Assembly: GCF_009739515.1 (NCBI RefSeq)
Contig: NZ_CP046535.1
Coordinates: 2,356,001-2,420,000, forward strand
Direction of reading: 5' to 3'
Length of the DNA: 64,000 bases
Source of the DNA: Sphingomonas profundi
Lineage (GTDB): Bacteria > Pseudomonadota > Alphaproteobacteria > Sphingomonadales > Sphingomonadaceae
The notes under the pieces are model-generated. The model ran no database searches, was not told the origin of the DNA, and saw only the letters and a program-made list of their open reading frames with translations. Positions 1 to 9,381 of the stretch are shown here, piece after piece. The position numbers and the translations under genes were made by a program. The stretch's first letter is position 1; every line of letters begins with the position of its first letter.

Positions 1-860
1 CCCCCGGCTTCACCGGCTCGCCGCTCGACCGGCTCGATCACGAGCGCGACGATCCGGCGGCGCTGGCCGCCCATATCGCGAACCCGCGCGCCCGGCTGCT
101 GCTGCTCGACGGGCTCGATCCGATCGTGGGCGCGGACGGCACGCTAGCCTGGGGATCGCTGGCCGATGCGCCGGCGGACGCGGAACTCGCGCTGCTCGGC
201 CTGATCGAGGGCACGCCGCGCTTCGCCGCATTGACGATGCCGCCGGCCGATCGCGGCGCCTACCCGATCTTCGCCCTGCTCGCCGCGCTGCCGCCGGGCG
301 AGGCGGCCACCTATGCCGCCGCCCGCAGCCTGATCGGCTGGCATGCGCGCAACCATTTCTGCGCCCGTTGCGGCACCCCCACGGCGGTGATGCGCGCCGG
401 CTGGGCACGACGCTGCACCGTGTGCGACGAGGAGCATTTCCCGCGCACCGACCCCGTCGTCATCATGCTGGCCGAACATGGCGGGCGGGTGCTGGTGGGC
501 CGCCAGCCGCGCTTCCCGGCCGGGCGCTACTCGGCGCTCGCCGGCTTCCTGGAGGTGGGCGAATCGCTGGAAGAGGCGGTCGCGCGGGAACTGCACGAGG
601 AGGCGGGCGTGCGGGCGACGGCCGTGCGCTACGTCGCCAGCCAGCCCTGGCCGTTCCCCTCCTCGCTGATGATCGCCTGCATCGCCGAGGTCGCCTCCGA
701 CGAGATCGTGCTCGACACCAAGGAGCTGGACCATGCGATGTGGGTCACGCGCGAGGATGTCGCCGCCTCGCTCGCCGGCGATCCCGCCGCGCCGTTCATC
801 GCGCCGCCGGCCTATGCCATCGCGCATACGCTGTTCGTGGCGTGGCTGGCCGGAAGATAG
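1..860 (+). CDS. nudC: NADH/NAD-capped RNA pyrophosphatase NudC (5' end outside window)
   Basis: Nudix hydrolase that splits NAD(H) into NMN(H) and AMP and can remove NAD caps from RNA. The reading frame is open from base 3, so the start lies upstream of the window. The first residues (GFTGSPLDRL) match the N-terminal domain of NudC. A four-cysteine zinc ribbon follows (CARCG near 360-375, CTVC near 415-426). The Nudix box spans about 543-611, and the family tag SQPWPFPSS lies near 640-666 and separates NudC from other Nudix enzymes. The stop is TAG at 858-860. A repeat element and the convergent pheA follow. Confidence 0.93.
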   Translation, partial: PGFTGSPLDRLDHERDDPAALAAHIANPRARLLLLDGLDPIVGADGTLAWGSLADAPADAELALLGLIEGTPRFAALTMPPADRGAYPIFALLAALPPGEAATYAAARSLIGWHARNHFCARCGTPTAVMRAGWARRCTVCDEEHFPRTDPVVIMLAEHGGRVLVGRQPRFPAGRYSALAGFLEVGESLEEAVARELHEEAGVRATAVRYVASQPWPFPSSLMIACIAEVASDEIVLDTKELDHAMWVTREDVAASLAGDPAAPFIAPPAYAIAHTLFVAWLAGR

Positions 861-918
861 CTCCCCTGCCGGGGGGGGTAGGCGTCCGGGCTGGATCGAC
901 ATCGAGCTTTCTGCATGT

Positions 919-1027
919 CCGCTCATCCTGAGGAGGGGCTGAGCTGAGGCGAAGACCCGTCTCGAAGGACTTCCCCTGTATTCGAGACGCCATGTCGACA
1001 CGCTCAATGGCCCCTCAGGATCAGCGG
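919..1027. repeat. Intergenic palindromic repeat element
   Basis: A segment of about 109 bases between nudC and the end of pheA is bounded by imperfect terminal inverted repeats: ccgctcatcctgagg at 919-933 against the complement of cctcaggatcagcgg at 1013-1027, with one mismatch in the compared 15 bases. It lies between convergent genes and could form a long stem in RNA. I infer a REP/MITE-like noncoding element; no ORF is supported in it. Confidence 0.55.
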
Positions 1028-1079
1028 TCGGCGTGAAATGCGATTGAGATCGGCTTGATCTGCCCGATGTCGATCCGGC

Positions 1080-1976
1080 CTAGCCCAGCTTGCGCTCCCG
1101 CGACTGCGGATAGGTGCCCAGGATGCGGACCCACTTGGTGTGGAACGCCAGTTCCTCGATCGCACGGCGCACGGCGGCGTCGTCCGGATGCCCCTCGATA
1201 TCGGCGTAGAACTCGGTCGCGGCAAAGCTGTCGCCGCGCTGGTAGCTTTCCAGCTTCGTCATGTTGATGCCGTTCGTGGCGAAGCCGCCCATCGCCTTGT
1301 AGAGCGCGGCCGGCACGTTCTTCACCGCGAAGATCAGCGTCGTCATCGATCGCGCGGCCGGCGGGCGATCCGGCTGGTCCAGCGCCAGCACGACGAAGCG
1401 GGTCATGTTGTGCGCCTCGTCCTCCAGCCCCTCGGCCAGGATGTGCAGGCCGTACAGCGCGGCTGCGGCGCGCGGCGCGATGGCCGCCGTCTGCGGGTCG
1501 CCGCGCTCCGCCACCAGCGCGGCGGCGCCGGCGGTGTCGGGATAGGGGATCGGGCGCAGCCCGCGCCTGCGCAGCCAGTGGCGGCACTGGCCCAGCGCCT
1601 GCGGATGGCTCGTCACCTCCGCGATCACGGCCGCCGGATCCAGCCCCATCAGCGCGTAGCGGATCGGCAGGAAATGCTCGCCGGTGATCACCAGCCCCGA
1701 TTCCGGCAGCAGGAAGTGCATGTCCGCCACGCGGCCGTGCAGCGAATTCTCGATCGGGATCATCGCGCAGTCGGCCCGCTGCTCGCGCACCGCGTCGATC
1801 GCATCCTCGAAGCTGAAGCAGGGCAGCGCCAGCCCCTGCGGAAACGCTTCCGCCACCGCGATGTGCGAGTTCGCGCCCGGCGCCCCCTGGAAGGCCACGG
1901 CGCGTTCCGGCGCGGCGGCCGCGGCGGCGGTCATCTCCGCGACGAGCGCGCGGGCGGGTGCGGGATAGCTTTCCAT
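1080..1976 (-). CDS. pheA: Prephenate dehydratase
   Basis: Converts prephenate to phenylpyruvate in phenylalanine synthesis; cytosolic. The 298-residue protein has the prephenate dehydratase fold from about residue 28 (FQGAPGANSH) to about 200, with the conserved block MIPIENSLHGRV and the TRFVVL segment. A C-terminal regulatory ACT domain (about 210-290) contains TKLESYQRG, the place of the usual phenylalanine-binding ESRP motif. It is the stand-alone form, without a fused chorismate mutase. It is divergent from the cytochrome c gene starting at 2104. That head-to-head arrangement recurs in sphingomonads as I recall. Confidence 0.95.
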   Translation of the reverse strand: MESYPAPARALVAEMTAAAAAAPERAVAFQGAPGANSHIAVAEAFPQGLALPCFSFEDAIDAVREQRADCAMIPIENSLHGRVADMHFLLPESGLVITGEHFLPIRYALMGLDPAAVIAEVTSHPQALGQCRHWLRRRGLRPIPYPDTAGAAALVAERGDPQTAAIAPRAAAALYGLHILAEGLEDEAHNMTRFVVLALDQPDRPPAARSMTTLIFAVKNVPAALYKAMGGFATNGINMTKLESYQRGDSFAATEFYADIEGHPDDAAVRRAIEELAFHTKWVRILGTYPQSRERKLG

Positions 1977-2103
1977 GATGGCGGCGAGCGATTAGGCCGG
2001 TGGGGACTGCACCGCAAGCGCGCTTGCGGTAGGACACTGGCGAATCTAAAGGGATCGCGCTTCGCGCATCCAGTGTAGCGCGAGCGAGGAGGTTTCGAGG
2101 GGC

Positions 2104-2868
2104 ATGGACGACCGCACGAACACGATAGCCGGCTGGGCGCTGGCCGGCGGTATCGCCGCACTGGGCCTCTCGATCGTCACCGGCGAATATTTCCACGAGG
2201 GCCGGCCCGAGAAGATGGGCTACACCGTGGAAGGCGTCGAGGAAGAGGGCAGCGCCGAGGCCGGCGCCCCCGCCCAGCCGGTGGAATTCTACCTCGCCAG
2301 CGCCGATCCGGCCAAGGGCGCGGACGTCTTCAAGAAGTGCGCCGCCTGCCACAATGCGGACAAGGGCGGCGCCAACGCGCTCGGTCCGAACCTGTGGGGC
2401 GTGCTCGGGGAGAATATCGGCAAGGGCGCAAACGGGTTCGCCTTCTCCGATGCGCTGGCCGGCAAGGGCGGCACGTGGAACTGGGGCAATCTGAACGAGT
2501 GGCTGACCAGCCCGAAGAAGTTCGCCCCCGGCACGAAGATGACGTTCGCCGGCCTGGGCAAGCCCGAGGATCGCGCGAACGTGATCGCCTATCTGAACAA
2601 GCAGAGCGATTCGCCGCTGCCGCTGCCGGCCGCACCCGCCGCCGGCGCGGCCCCGGCCGCCGGCGCTCCCGCAGCGGGCGCCCCGGCCGAGGGCGGCCCG
2701 GCCAACGCCACCGGCGCGCCGACCGCCGAGGCCGGTGCCACCGCTGCCCCCAAGGGCAAGGACGTGCCGGTGCAGATCGAAGCGCAGGCCGCCAAGAGCC
2801 CGCAGGGCAACATCCACGGCGAGGCGGCCCCGGCAACCTCCGGCACCGCCACGCAGGAACGACGCTGA
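2104..2868 (+). CDS. Membrane-anchored c-type cytochrome (CycM/c552-like)
   Basis: Electron carrier anchored in the cytoplasmic membrane with its haem domain in the periplasm, of the type that links the bc1 complex to terminal oxidases. An uncleaved N-terminal segment (about residues 8-26) is the anchor. The single class I haem site is CAACH near residues 78-82, with distal methionine in TKMTFAG. After the haem domain (about 65-168) there is an extension of about 85 residues dominated by Ala, Pro and Gly, which is longer than in the basic family. The start ATG is preceded by gaggagg-like bases (gcgaggaggtttcgaggggc). The gene stands alone, divergent from pheA. Confidence 0.85.
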   Translation: MDDRTNTIAGWALAGGIAALGLSIVTGEYFHEGRPEKMGYTVEGVEEEGSAEAGAPAQPVEFYLASADPAKGADVFKKCAACHNADKGGANALGPNLWGVLGENIGKGANGFAFSDALAGKGGTWNWGNLNEWLTSPKKFAPGTKMTFAGLGKPEDRANVIAYLNKQSDSPLPLPAAPAAGAAPAAGAPAAGAPAEGGPANATGAPTAEAGATAAPKGKDVPVQIEAQAAKSPQGNIHGEAAPATSGTATQERR

Positions 2869-3314
2869 CGACGCGAAGCGATCGTTGAAGCGGGCGGCCG
2901 AGGCGATGCTCCGGCCGCTCTGTTCATGGCGGATATGACCAGCGCAAGATGGCGCGGCACTTGCGCCATTGCCTCCGTCGCAACCTGAAGCTGACTCAGC
3001 CGGCCTAACGCATCCGCTCAGGCCGGGGCTCGCTGAGTACCGCGAGGTGCCGTCGCGAAACACGCCCAAGCCAGCCTTGGCGGTGAGCCCTGACCGTATT
3101 TGATCCGTCTCGACACCCACCCGTCATTCCAGCGCAGGCTGGGATCCATGTCTCTCAACCTTTACCGACGGCTCCTGCGGCGACGATATCGGCTCCAGCC
3201 TACGCTGAAGCGACAGGGTGAGGTGTCGGCGGGCCATCGAGACCTGTCGGCCGAGATCCATGAGATCGGTCGTCCGGAATGGACGGGTTCAAACGACATT
3301 CCAGCCCGCGCCGC
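2869..3314. other. Gene-free interval with degenerate repeat copies
   Basis: About 445 bases between the cytochrome c stop and the kup stop. I see no credible coding frame. It contains gcgcaag/cttgcgc arms near 2942-2967. At 3123-3147 there is a sequence starting gtcattccagcgcagg, whose imperfect inverted copy lies at 3190-3214. A related copy occurs near 14995-15018. The right half is best read as a decayed palindromic element. Confidence 0.5.
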
Positions 3315-5243
3315 TCAGATCTCCACCTGGCTGCCCAGTTCCACCACGCGATTCGTCGGCAGGCGGAAGAATTCCATGGCGCTTTCCGCGTTGCGCAGCA
3401 TCCAGGCGAACAGCTTCTCGCGCCAGATCGCCATGCCGGGGCGGGAGGACGCGATCAGGGTCTGGCGGGCGAGGAAGAAGCTGGTGTCCATCATCTTGAA
3501 CTGCGGGCCGCACTGGGTGGTGTCCGCCAGCGCCGCCGGCACGTCCGGATCCTGCATGAAGCCGTAGCGCAGGATCAGCCGGTAGAAGCCCTGGCCGAGA
3601 TCCTCCAGCGAGGAGGTGCGCGCCTGCTGGCCCACATAGGGCACGTCCTCGATCTTCACCGTCAGCAGCAGCACCCGCTCGTGCAGCACCTTGTTGTGCT
3701 TGAGGTTGTGGAGCAGCGCGTGCGGCACGCCGTCTGCCGAGGAGGTCATGAACACGGCCGTGCCCGGCACCCGCACGGCGGAATTGGCGGCCGACTTCAC
3801 GAACACCTTCACCGGCATCGCCGCCTCGCGCATCCGCGCGATCATCAGCTGCCGGCCGCGCGCCCAGGTGGTGAGCATGACGAACGCGATCGAGCCGACG
3901 AGCAGCGGGAACCAGCCTCCATCCGGCACCTTGGTGAGATTCGAGGTGAAGTAGACGCCGTCCACCAGCAGGAACACGGCGATGAACAGCCCCGCCACCA
4001 GCTTCGGCCAGTTCCACACGCGGAACACCAGCACCGCCAGCATGCAGGTGCTGATGAACATCGTGCCGGTGACGGCGATGCCGTAGGCCGCCGCCAGGTT
4101 GGACGATTCGCGGAACATCAGGACGAGCAGCATCACCATGATCATCAGCGCCCAGTTGGCGCTGGGCACGTAGATCTGCCCGGCGGCGGACGCGCTGGTG
4201 TGGGCGATCCGCACGCGCGGCATCAGACCCAGCTGCACCGCCTGCTGCACCACCGAGAAGGCGCCGGTGATCACCGCCTGGCTGGCGATCACCGTGGCCA
4301 TCGTCGCCAGGATGACCAGCGGCAGGCGCCACTGATCGGGCGCCATCAGGAAGAAGGGATTCTCCGCCGCTTCCGGCGCGCGCAGCAGCAGCGCGCCCTG
4401 CCCCAGATAGTTCACCATCAGCATCGGAAAGACGAGCCACAGCCACGCGACGGAGATGGGCTTGCGGCCGAAATGGCCCATGTCGGCGTACAGCGCCTCC
4501 GCCCCCGTCACCGCGAGCACGACCGAGCCGAGCGCGAGGAAGGCGAGGACGTGATCGTGCAGGAAGAAGCGCACGCCCCATACCGGGTTCAGCGCCCACA
4601 GCACTTCCGGATTCTGGATAATGCTCATCACGCCGAGCACGCCGAGCGCGAAGAAGTAGACGAGCATGATCGGGCCAAAGAACCGCCCGATCAGCGCGGT
4701 GCCGTGCGATTGCAGCACGAACAGGCCGATCAGGATGGCCAGCGCCAGCGGCAGCACGAAGGGCGTGAAGCTGGGCTCCACCACCGTCAGGCCCTCGATC
4801 GCCGACAGCACCGAGATGGCCGGCGTGATCATGCAGTCGCCGAAGAACAGCGCCGTCGCCAGCACGCCCAGCAGCACGAGCCCCGCCGTCCAGCGGCCGC
4901 CGCCGGTGCGCCGCTGGATCAGCGCCAGCAGCGCCAGGCTGCCGCCCTCGCCCTTATTGTCCGCGCGGAGGATCAGGAGGACATATTTGATCGTGACGAT
5001 CAGGATCAGCGACCAGAAGATCAGGCTGAGCACGCCGTAGATGTGCAGCGGATCGACGACCAGCCGGTGGTGGCCGACGAAGATCTCCTTCATCGCGTAG
5101 AGCGGGCTGGTGCCGATATCGCCATAGACCACGCCGATCGCGCCCACGGCGAGCGACATCAGCCCGGCCTTCTCGTGGCCGGACCCGCCATGCTCGACAT
5201 GCTGCATCGGTAGATCGGTAACGGCTGCCCCGTTGACGCTCAT
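3315..5243 (-). CDS. kup: Low-affinity potassium transporter Kup
   Basis: KUP/HAK-type proton-coupled potassium uptake protein in the inner membrane. At 642 residues it has the expected length, with about twelve hydrophobic segments in the first 440 residues and a soluble C-terminal domain. The family signature [14 protein letters not shown] lies at about residues 38-51, with [14 protein letters not shown] at about 93-106 in the first third. The predicted start is ATG at 5243. The 3' end faces the noncoding interval after cytochrome c. No regulatory partner is adjacent, so it is probably monocistronic. Confidence 0.95.
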   Translation of the reverse strand: MSVNGAAVTDLPMQHVEHGGSGHEKAGLMSLAVGAIGVVYGDIGTSPLYAMKEIFVGHHRLVVDPLHIYGVLSLIFWSLILIVTIKYVLLILRADNKGEGGSLALLALIQRRTGGGRWTAGLVLLGVLATALFFGDCMITPAISVLSAIEGLTVVEPSFTPFVLPLALAILIGLFVLQSHGTALIGRFFGPIMLVYFFALGVLGVMSIIQNPEVLWALNPVWGVRFFLHDHVLAFLALGSVVLAVTGAEALYADMGHFGRKPISVAWLWLVFPMLMVNYLGQGALLLRAPEAAENPFFLMAPDQWRLPLVILATMATVIASQAVITGAFSVVQQAVQLGLMPRVRIAHTSASAAGQIYVPSANWALMIMVMLLVLMFRESSNLAAAYGIAVTGTMFISTCMLAVLVFRVWNWPKLVAGLFIAVFLLVDGVYFTSNLTKVPDGGWFPLLVGSIAFVMLTTWARGRQLMIARMREAAMPVKVFVKSAANSAVRVPGTAVFMTSSADGVPHALLHNLKHNKVLHERVLLLTVKIEDVPYVGQQARTSSLEDLGQGFYRLILRYGFMQDPDVPAALADTTQCGPQFKMMDTSFFLARQTLIASSRPGMAIWREKLFAWMLRNAESAMEFFRLPTNRVVELGSQVEI

Positions 5244-5497
5244 CGACGGATGGACCTTGCCATGCGCATCGCCTGCCTGCCCATCTTTCCCGCCCCATCA
5301 CGCCGGAGCGACGCGCGGCGCCTAGCATGGCCCCAATCCGCCTGCAACAAGCCGCGGCGGGGCAGGTTCCTGCCCCGGTGGCGGACAATCGTCCGGTGGC
5401 GATCGACGAGGATCGACAGCCACCCCGCGCCGCCCGGCCGGCGGGAACAGGAGCGGAACATCGGGCGTTGGGCCCGCATCTTCAATGGAGTGCCGCG

Positions 5498-5713
5498 ATG
5501 TCGACCGAAAATCCCAAGACCCACCCGACCTCCAACGCGGAGAAGGATCCCGACGACTGGACCACCGGCGACGAGCCGATGACCGGCGCGCAGGCATCGT
5601 ACCTGAAGACCCTGAGCGAAGAGGCGCACGAGGAGTTTGACGACGGCCTGAGCAAGGCCGACGCCTCCAAGAAGATCGACGCGCTGCAGGAGAAGACCGG
5701 ACGCGGCAAATAG
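5498..5713 (+). CDS. Small DUF3072-like protein
   Basis: A 71-residue hydrophilic acidic protein with no membrane segment. The sequence from MTGAQASYLKTLSEEA through FDDGLSKADASKKID resembles DUF3072, a short helix-rich domain of unknown function found across proteobacteria. The frame stays open upstream to 5327, but the start at 5498 is preferred because an A/G-rich ribosome site (atggag) lies about seven bases before it and the conserved part begins just after. It is convergent with ccmI. Confidence 0.72.
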   Translation: MSTENPKTHPTSNAEKDPDDWTTGDEPMTGAQASYLKTLSEEAHEEFDDGLSKADASKKIDALQEKTGRGK

Positions 5714-5733
5714 CCGACGCCGGGACAGGATCG

Positions 5734-6360
5734 CTACTGGCCCATCTGCTGCTGCGCGCGCAGCTGCACCAGGCGCTGCTCCACGTCGGCCCGCCACGGC
5801 GCGCCGGCGGGGGCACGGTCCAGCAGCGCCTGCCACGTCGCCTCCGCGCGATCGAGCTGGCCGGCCTGGGCGAAGGCGAGGCCGAGGAAGAAGGGCGGGC
5901 CGGGATGATCCGGCGCCAACGCCGCCGCCCGATCGAAGGCGAGGCGCGCCGCGGGCGACATCAGCCCGCCGCCATAGATCACCAGCGCATTGCCCAGACC
6001 GACCCACAGGTCGGCGCTGCGCGGCCTTTTCTCCAGCCCGCCGCGCAGCACGGCGATCGCATAGGCATCCAGGCCCTGGCGGTGGAAGGCGTCGGCCGTG
6101 TCGAGCACCTGGGCGTCGCTGCCCATCATGCTCATCATGCCCTCGCGCGATTTCGAGAACTCGCTGTCCGGCTGCTTCGCCTCCGCCTTGGGCGGCGTCG
6201 GCTTGCCGGGCAGGCCGGGGCTGCCCTGCCACGCATAACCCGCCACGCCCAGCAGCAGGGCGGCGGCGACCAGCTCCAGCGCGCCCTTCGGCAAGGCGGC
6301 GAAGCGCCACAGCGCGACGCCGACGGCGAGCGCCATCGCCAGCAGGATGATCCAGCCCAT
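5734..6360 (-). CDS. ccmI: Cytochrome c maturation TPR protein CcmI/CycH-like
   Basis: Last gene of the ccm operon. In the family, CcmI holds apocytochrome c and hands it to the CcmF/H haem lyase. The 208-residue product begins with two hydrophobic segments (about 1-20 and 28-46). A periplasmic region with TPR-like helices follows (about 85-200, e.g. DLWVGLGNAL and PFFLGLAFAQAG). It starts with the ATG at 6360, whose first base is shared with the end of ccmH. It is shorter than the classical CcmI, matching the short alphaproteobacterial form. Confidence 0.8.
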   Translation of the reverse strand: MGWIILLAMALAVGVALWRFAALPKGALELVAAALLLGVAGYAWQGSPGLPGKPTPPKAEAKQPDSEFSKSREGMMSMMGSDAQVLDTADAFHRQGLDAYAIAVLRGGLEKRPRSADLWVGLGNALVIYGGGLMSPAARLAFDRAAALAPDHPGPPFFLGLAFAQAGQLDRAEATWQALLDRAPAGAPWRADVEQRLVQLRAQQQMGQ

Positions 6361-6902
6361 CAGCGCGCGCCCCGCCGCCGCAGCCGGCCCCGCACCAGGA
6401 ACAGCCCGGCGCCCAGCAGCAGCAGCGGCATCGCCCAGAGCGGCCACGTCTCGGCATCGAGCGGCGGATCGTAGCTGACCCACTTGCCGTAGCGCGCCAC
6501 CAGCCACGCGCGGATATCCTCCGGCCGCTCCCCCTCGGCGATCTTGCGGCGGACGAGCGCGCGCATGTCGCCGGCCATCTCGGCATTGCTGTCGGCGATC
6601 GACTGGCCCTGGCAGACGAGGCAGCGCAGCGTCTCCATCAGCGCCGCCGCCTGCGCCTCCTGCCGGGGATCGGGCAATTGCGTATCGGCGAGAGCGGCGG
6701 ACGGCAGCAGCGAATCGGCATGCGCCGGCGCGGCGAGCAGAAGCGCGGCGAGCAGGAGCGCTGCATCCCACCCAGACGCACCCGTCATCCCGGACTTGAT
6801 CCGCGATCCACGGACACGAAGCGATCGAGATCGCGAGCGGACCGCCGTCCATGGATCCCGGCCTTCGCCGGGATGACGGATGAGGGGAAATGAGACGCTC
6901 AC
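6360..6902 (-). CDS. ccmH: Cytochrome c maturation thiol protein CcmH (N-terminus built on a repeat)
   Basis: Periplasmic thioredoxin-like protein that reduces apocytochrome CXXCH cysteines before haem ligation. The active site LRCLVCQ is present, and a C-terminal hydrophobic anchor lies just before the basic tail. The GTG at 6902 overlaps the ccmG stop as GTGA, the coupling used across this operon. However, the first 38 residues (RHPGEGRDP ... RIKSGMTG) are the translation of the palindromic repeat at 6781-6880. A normal signal peptide follows only at about residue 45. An in-frame ATG at 6788, inside the repeat, would give a conventional 142-residue precursor. I regard 6788 as the more likely functional start; 6902 may be the ancestral one. 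Confidence 0.88.
   Translation of the reverse strand: MSVSFPLIRHPGEGRDPWTAVRSRSRSLRVRGSRIKSGMTGASGWDAALLLAALLLAAPAHADSLLPSAALADTQLPDPRQEAQAAALMETLRCLVCQGQSIADSNAEMAGDMRALVRRKIAEGERPEDIRAWLVARYGKWVSYDPPLDAETWPLWAMPLLLLGAGLFLVRGRLRRRGAR
6781..6880. repeat. Palindromic repeat inside the 5' end of ccmH
   Basis: Inverted arms begin cccgtcatcccggacttgat at 6781 and end ccttcgccgggatgacgg at 6880. They enclose about 50 bases with a further imperfect palindrome (agcgatcgagatcgcgag). This is the widespread alphaproteobacterial REP-like family that is often mis-translated as RHPGEGRDP. Here it lies in frame within ccmH and supplies an alternative ATG. Confidence 0.75.
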
Positions 6903-7459
6903 TCCGCATTCCGGACGGCGGCCAGTATCGCCGGCACGTCCTCGGGCCGGATCTCGCCGATATGCTGGTGGCGGATGATGCCCTTACCGTCCACGACGAA
7001 GCTCTCCGGCACGCCTGCCGATCCCATGGCGATCTGCACGCTCGATTCGCGATCGCTGCCGATCGCGCGATAGGGGTCGCCCCATTTGGCGAGGAAGCCG
7101 GCCACGTCCTCCGGCCGGTCGCGGATGGCGATCGCGTCGATCGGCACGCCGGCCTGGGCCAGTTGCAGCAGCTGCGGCGCCTCGGCGGCGCAGGGCACGC
7201 ACCAGCTGGCGAACACGTTCAGCAGGCGCGGGCGGCCCTGGCGGAATGCCGCATCGGCCAGCGGCGGGTGGCCGGGCGCACCCTCCGGCAGGGTGAAGCG
7301 CGGGATCGGCTGGCCGATCATGTGGGACTTGATGTCACGGCTGGTCGGCTTCAGGAGCCCGCTGGCGAACATCGCGAGAAAGATCAGGAACAGGATCAGC
7401 GGCGCCCACAGGATCAGCCGCATCCCGCGCGATGCGCCGCTCCGCTCCGCTCCGCTCAT
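6899..7459 (-). CDS. ccmG: Thiol:disulfide oxidoreductase CcmG/DsbE
   Basis: Membrane-tethered periplasmic thioredoxin that keeps CcmH and apocytochromes reduced. The 186-residue product has an N-terminal anchor (about residues 13-35). The thioredoxin fold carries the redox site WCVPC at about residue 90 and the cis-proline loop GVPESF. The start ATG at 7459 overlaps the ccmF stop (ATGA), which settles the start against the longer open frame. A second in-frame ATG twelve codons later is also possible. Confidence 0.93.
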   Translation of the reverse strand: MSGAERSGASRGMRLILWAPLILFLIFLAMFASGLLKPTSRDIKSHMIGQPIPRFTLPEGAPGHPPLADAAFRQGRPRLLNVFASWCVPCAAEAPQLLQLAQAGVPIDAIAIRDRPEDVAGFLAKWGDPYRAIGSDRESSVQIAMGSAGVPESFVVDGKGIIRHQHIGEIRPEDVPAILAAVRNAE

Positions 7460-9381
7460 GCGTAGGCCTCGCGCGGGGCGCTCCGCCGCTCCCGCCGCAC
7501 GCGGCCGACCAGCGAGAGGAAGCCGCCGAACGCCACCAGCCCGCCGCCGGCCCAGATCAGGGTGACGAACGGCTTCCACCACAGGCGCAGCTGCCAGCGC
7601 CCGTCATCGTCGCCCTTGCCCAGCACGACGTAGAGCTGCCCGTCCCACAGGGTGCTGATCGCCGCCTCGTTCGTCTCGGTGGGCGGCGCCCAGAAGCTGC
7701 GCGCCTGCGACTTCAGGACGAGCGGAGCGCCGCCGTGGCGGGTGGCCGAGAGCGTCGCCTCGATCGCCGTCCAGTTCGGCCCGGCGATCGGCTGCACGCC
7801 GTCCAGCCGGATGCTCCAGTCGCCCACCTTATGCACCTCGCCGACGCGGGCGGCGACGAGCGTCTCCTTGATGAACGCGCTCTCGGCGGCCATGCCGGCC
7901 AGCGCCACGGCGATGCCGAGGTGCGAGACGACCATGCCGTAGGTGAACAGCGGCGTGCGGCGCAGGTTGCGCTTCCACAGCGGCGCGATGCTGGCGGCGG
8001 CGACGCCGGCGGCGAGCACGAGGCCGAGCAGCGGGAAGATGCCGATCGGCGGCGCCAGCAGCACGACGGCGAGAAGCGCCACCGCCACCAGCAGCACCGG
8101 CAAGGCGAGCCGGGTGGCGAGCGTCCTCAGTTCGTCCCGCCGCCAGCGCATCAGCGGCCCGGCCGCCATCACCGCGACCAGGATCAGCGCCAGCGGCCCG
8201 GCGGCGGTGTTGAAATAGGGCGGGCCGACCGAGAGCTTCTCGCCCGTCACCGCCTCCGCGCCGAGCGGATAGAGCGTGCCCACCAGCACGATGCCGAGGA
8301 TGGCCGAGAGCAGCAGGTTGTTGATGACGAGCGCGCCCTCGCGGCTCACCGCGTCGAAGCGCGATCCCTCGCGCACCGTGCCCACGCGCAGCGCGAACAG
8401 CGCCAGCGCCCCGCCGATATAGAGCACCAGCAGCGCCAGGATGAAGCTGCCGCGCCGCGGATCGACCGCGAAGGCGTGCACCGAGGTGAGGATGCCGGAG
8501 CGGACGAGGAAGGTGCCGACCATGCTCATCGAGAAGGCGACCACCGCCAGCATCACCGTCCACGCGCGCAGCCCGTCCCGCGTGGCCAGCACCGTGCACG
8601 AATGGAGCAGGGCGGTCGCCGCCAGCCACGGCATCAGCGAGGCGTTCTCCACCGGATCCCAGAACCACCAGCCGCCCCAGCCGAGCTCGTAATAGGCCCA
8701 GTAGCTGCCGGCGGTGATGCCCAGGGTCAGCATGATCCACGCCGCCAGCACCCAGGGCCGCATCGCCCGCGCGAAGGCCGCGCCGACATCGCGCGTCACC
8801 AGCGCGCCGACCGCGAAGGAGAAGGCGACCGACAGGCCGACATAGCCGAGGTAGAGCGTCGGCGGGTGGAAGGCGAGGCCGGGATCCTGCAGCAGCGGGT
8901 TCAGCCCCTGCCCTTCCTCCGGCGCCGGAAACAGGCGCGAGAACGGGTTGGAGGCGAACAGCAGGAAGGTGTAGAAGCCCAGCCCGATAAAGGCCTGCGC
9001 CGCCAGGGTGGCGATCAGCGTGCGCTCGTTCAGGCGATGCTCGAACAGGGCGACGGCACCGCCGGCGACGGCGAGGATCGTCACCCACATCAGCATCGAG
9101 CCCTCGTGATTGCCCCATGCGCCGGCGAACTTGTAGAGCAGCGGCTTGGCCGAATGATCGTTGGCGGCGACGAGCGCCACCGACAGATCGACCCGTACGA
9201 ACACCGCGATCAGGCAGATGAAGGCGATCGCCGTCAGCACCGCCTGCACCAGCGCGATCGGCCGTACCGGCGCCAGCAGCGCCTCGCGCCCACGCGTCAG
9301 GCCGATCGCGCCCATGCCGAATTGCAGCAGCGCGAGCGCCGCCGCCAGCCACAATGCCGCGAGCCCCGCCTCGGCGATCAC
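7456..9381 (-). CDS. ccmF: Haem lyase subunit CcmF
   Basis: Large polytopic membrane protein of the cytochrome c haem lyase. It takes haem from holo-CcmE and attaches it to apocytochrome c. Its 641 residues with about fifteen hydrophobic segments match the family length. The tryptophan-rich WWD haem-handling motif is present (GWGGWWFWDPVENAS), as are the conserved periplasmic histidine neighbourhoods (NHEGSMLMW). The stop overlaps the ccmG start and the start region overlaps the ccmE stop. Confidence 0.96.
   Translation of the reverse strand: MIAEAGLAALWLAAALALLQFGMGAIGLTRGREALLAPVRPIALVQAVLTAIAFICLIAVFVRVDLSVALVAANDHSAKPLLYKFAGAWGNHEGSMLMWVTILAVAGGAVALFEHRLNERTLIATLAAQAFIGLGFYTFLLFASNPFSRLFPAPEEGQGLNPLLQDPGLAFHPPTLYLGYVGLSVAFSFAVGALVTRDVGAAFARAMRPWVLAAWIMLTLGITAGSYWAYYELGWGGWWFWDPVENASLMPWLAATALLHSCTVLATRDGLRAWTVMLAVVAFSMSMVGTFLVRSGILTSVHAFAVDPRRGSFILALLVLYIGGALALFALRVGTVREGSRFDAVSREGALVINNLLLSAILGIVLVGTLYPLGAEAVTGEKLSVGPPYFNTAAGPLALILVAVMAAGPLMRWRRDELRTLATRLALPVLLVAVALLAVVLLAPPIGIFPLLGLVLAAGVAAASIAPLWKRNLRRTPLFTYGMVVSHLGIAVALAGMAAESAFIKETLVAARVGEVHKVGDWSIRLDGVQPIAGPNWTAIEATLSATRHGGAPLVLKSQARSFWAPPTETNEAAISTLWDGQLYVVLGKGDDDGRWQLRLWWKPFVTLIWAGGGLVAFGGFLSLVGRVRRERRSAPREAYA

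Noticed and set aside
3279-5213. 644-residue plus-strand frame opposite kup
   Set aside because: Antisense His/Arg/Gln-rich shadow; kup is unambiguous.
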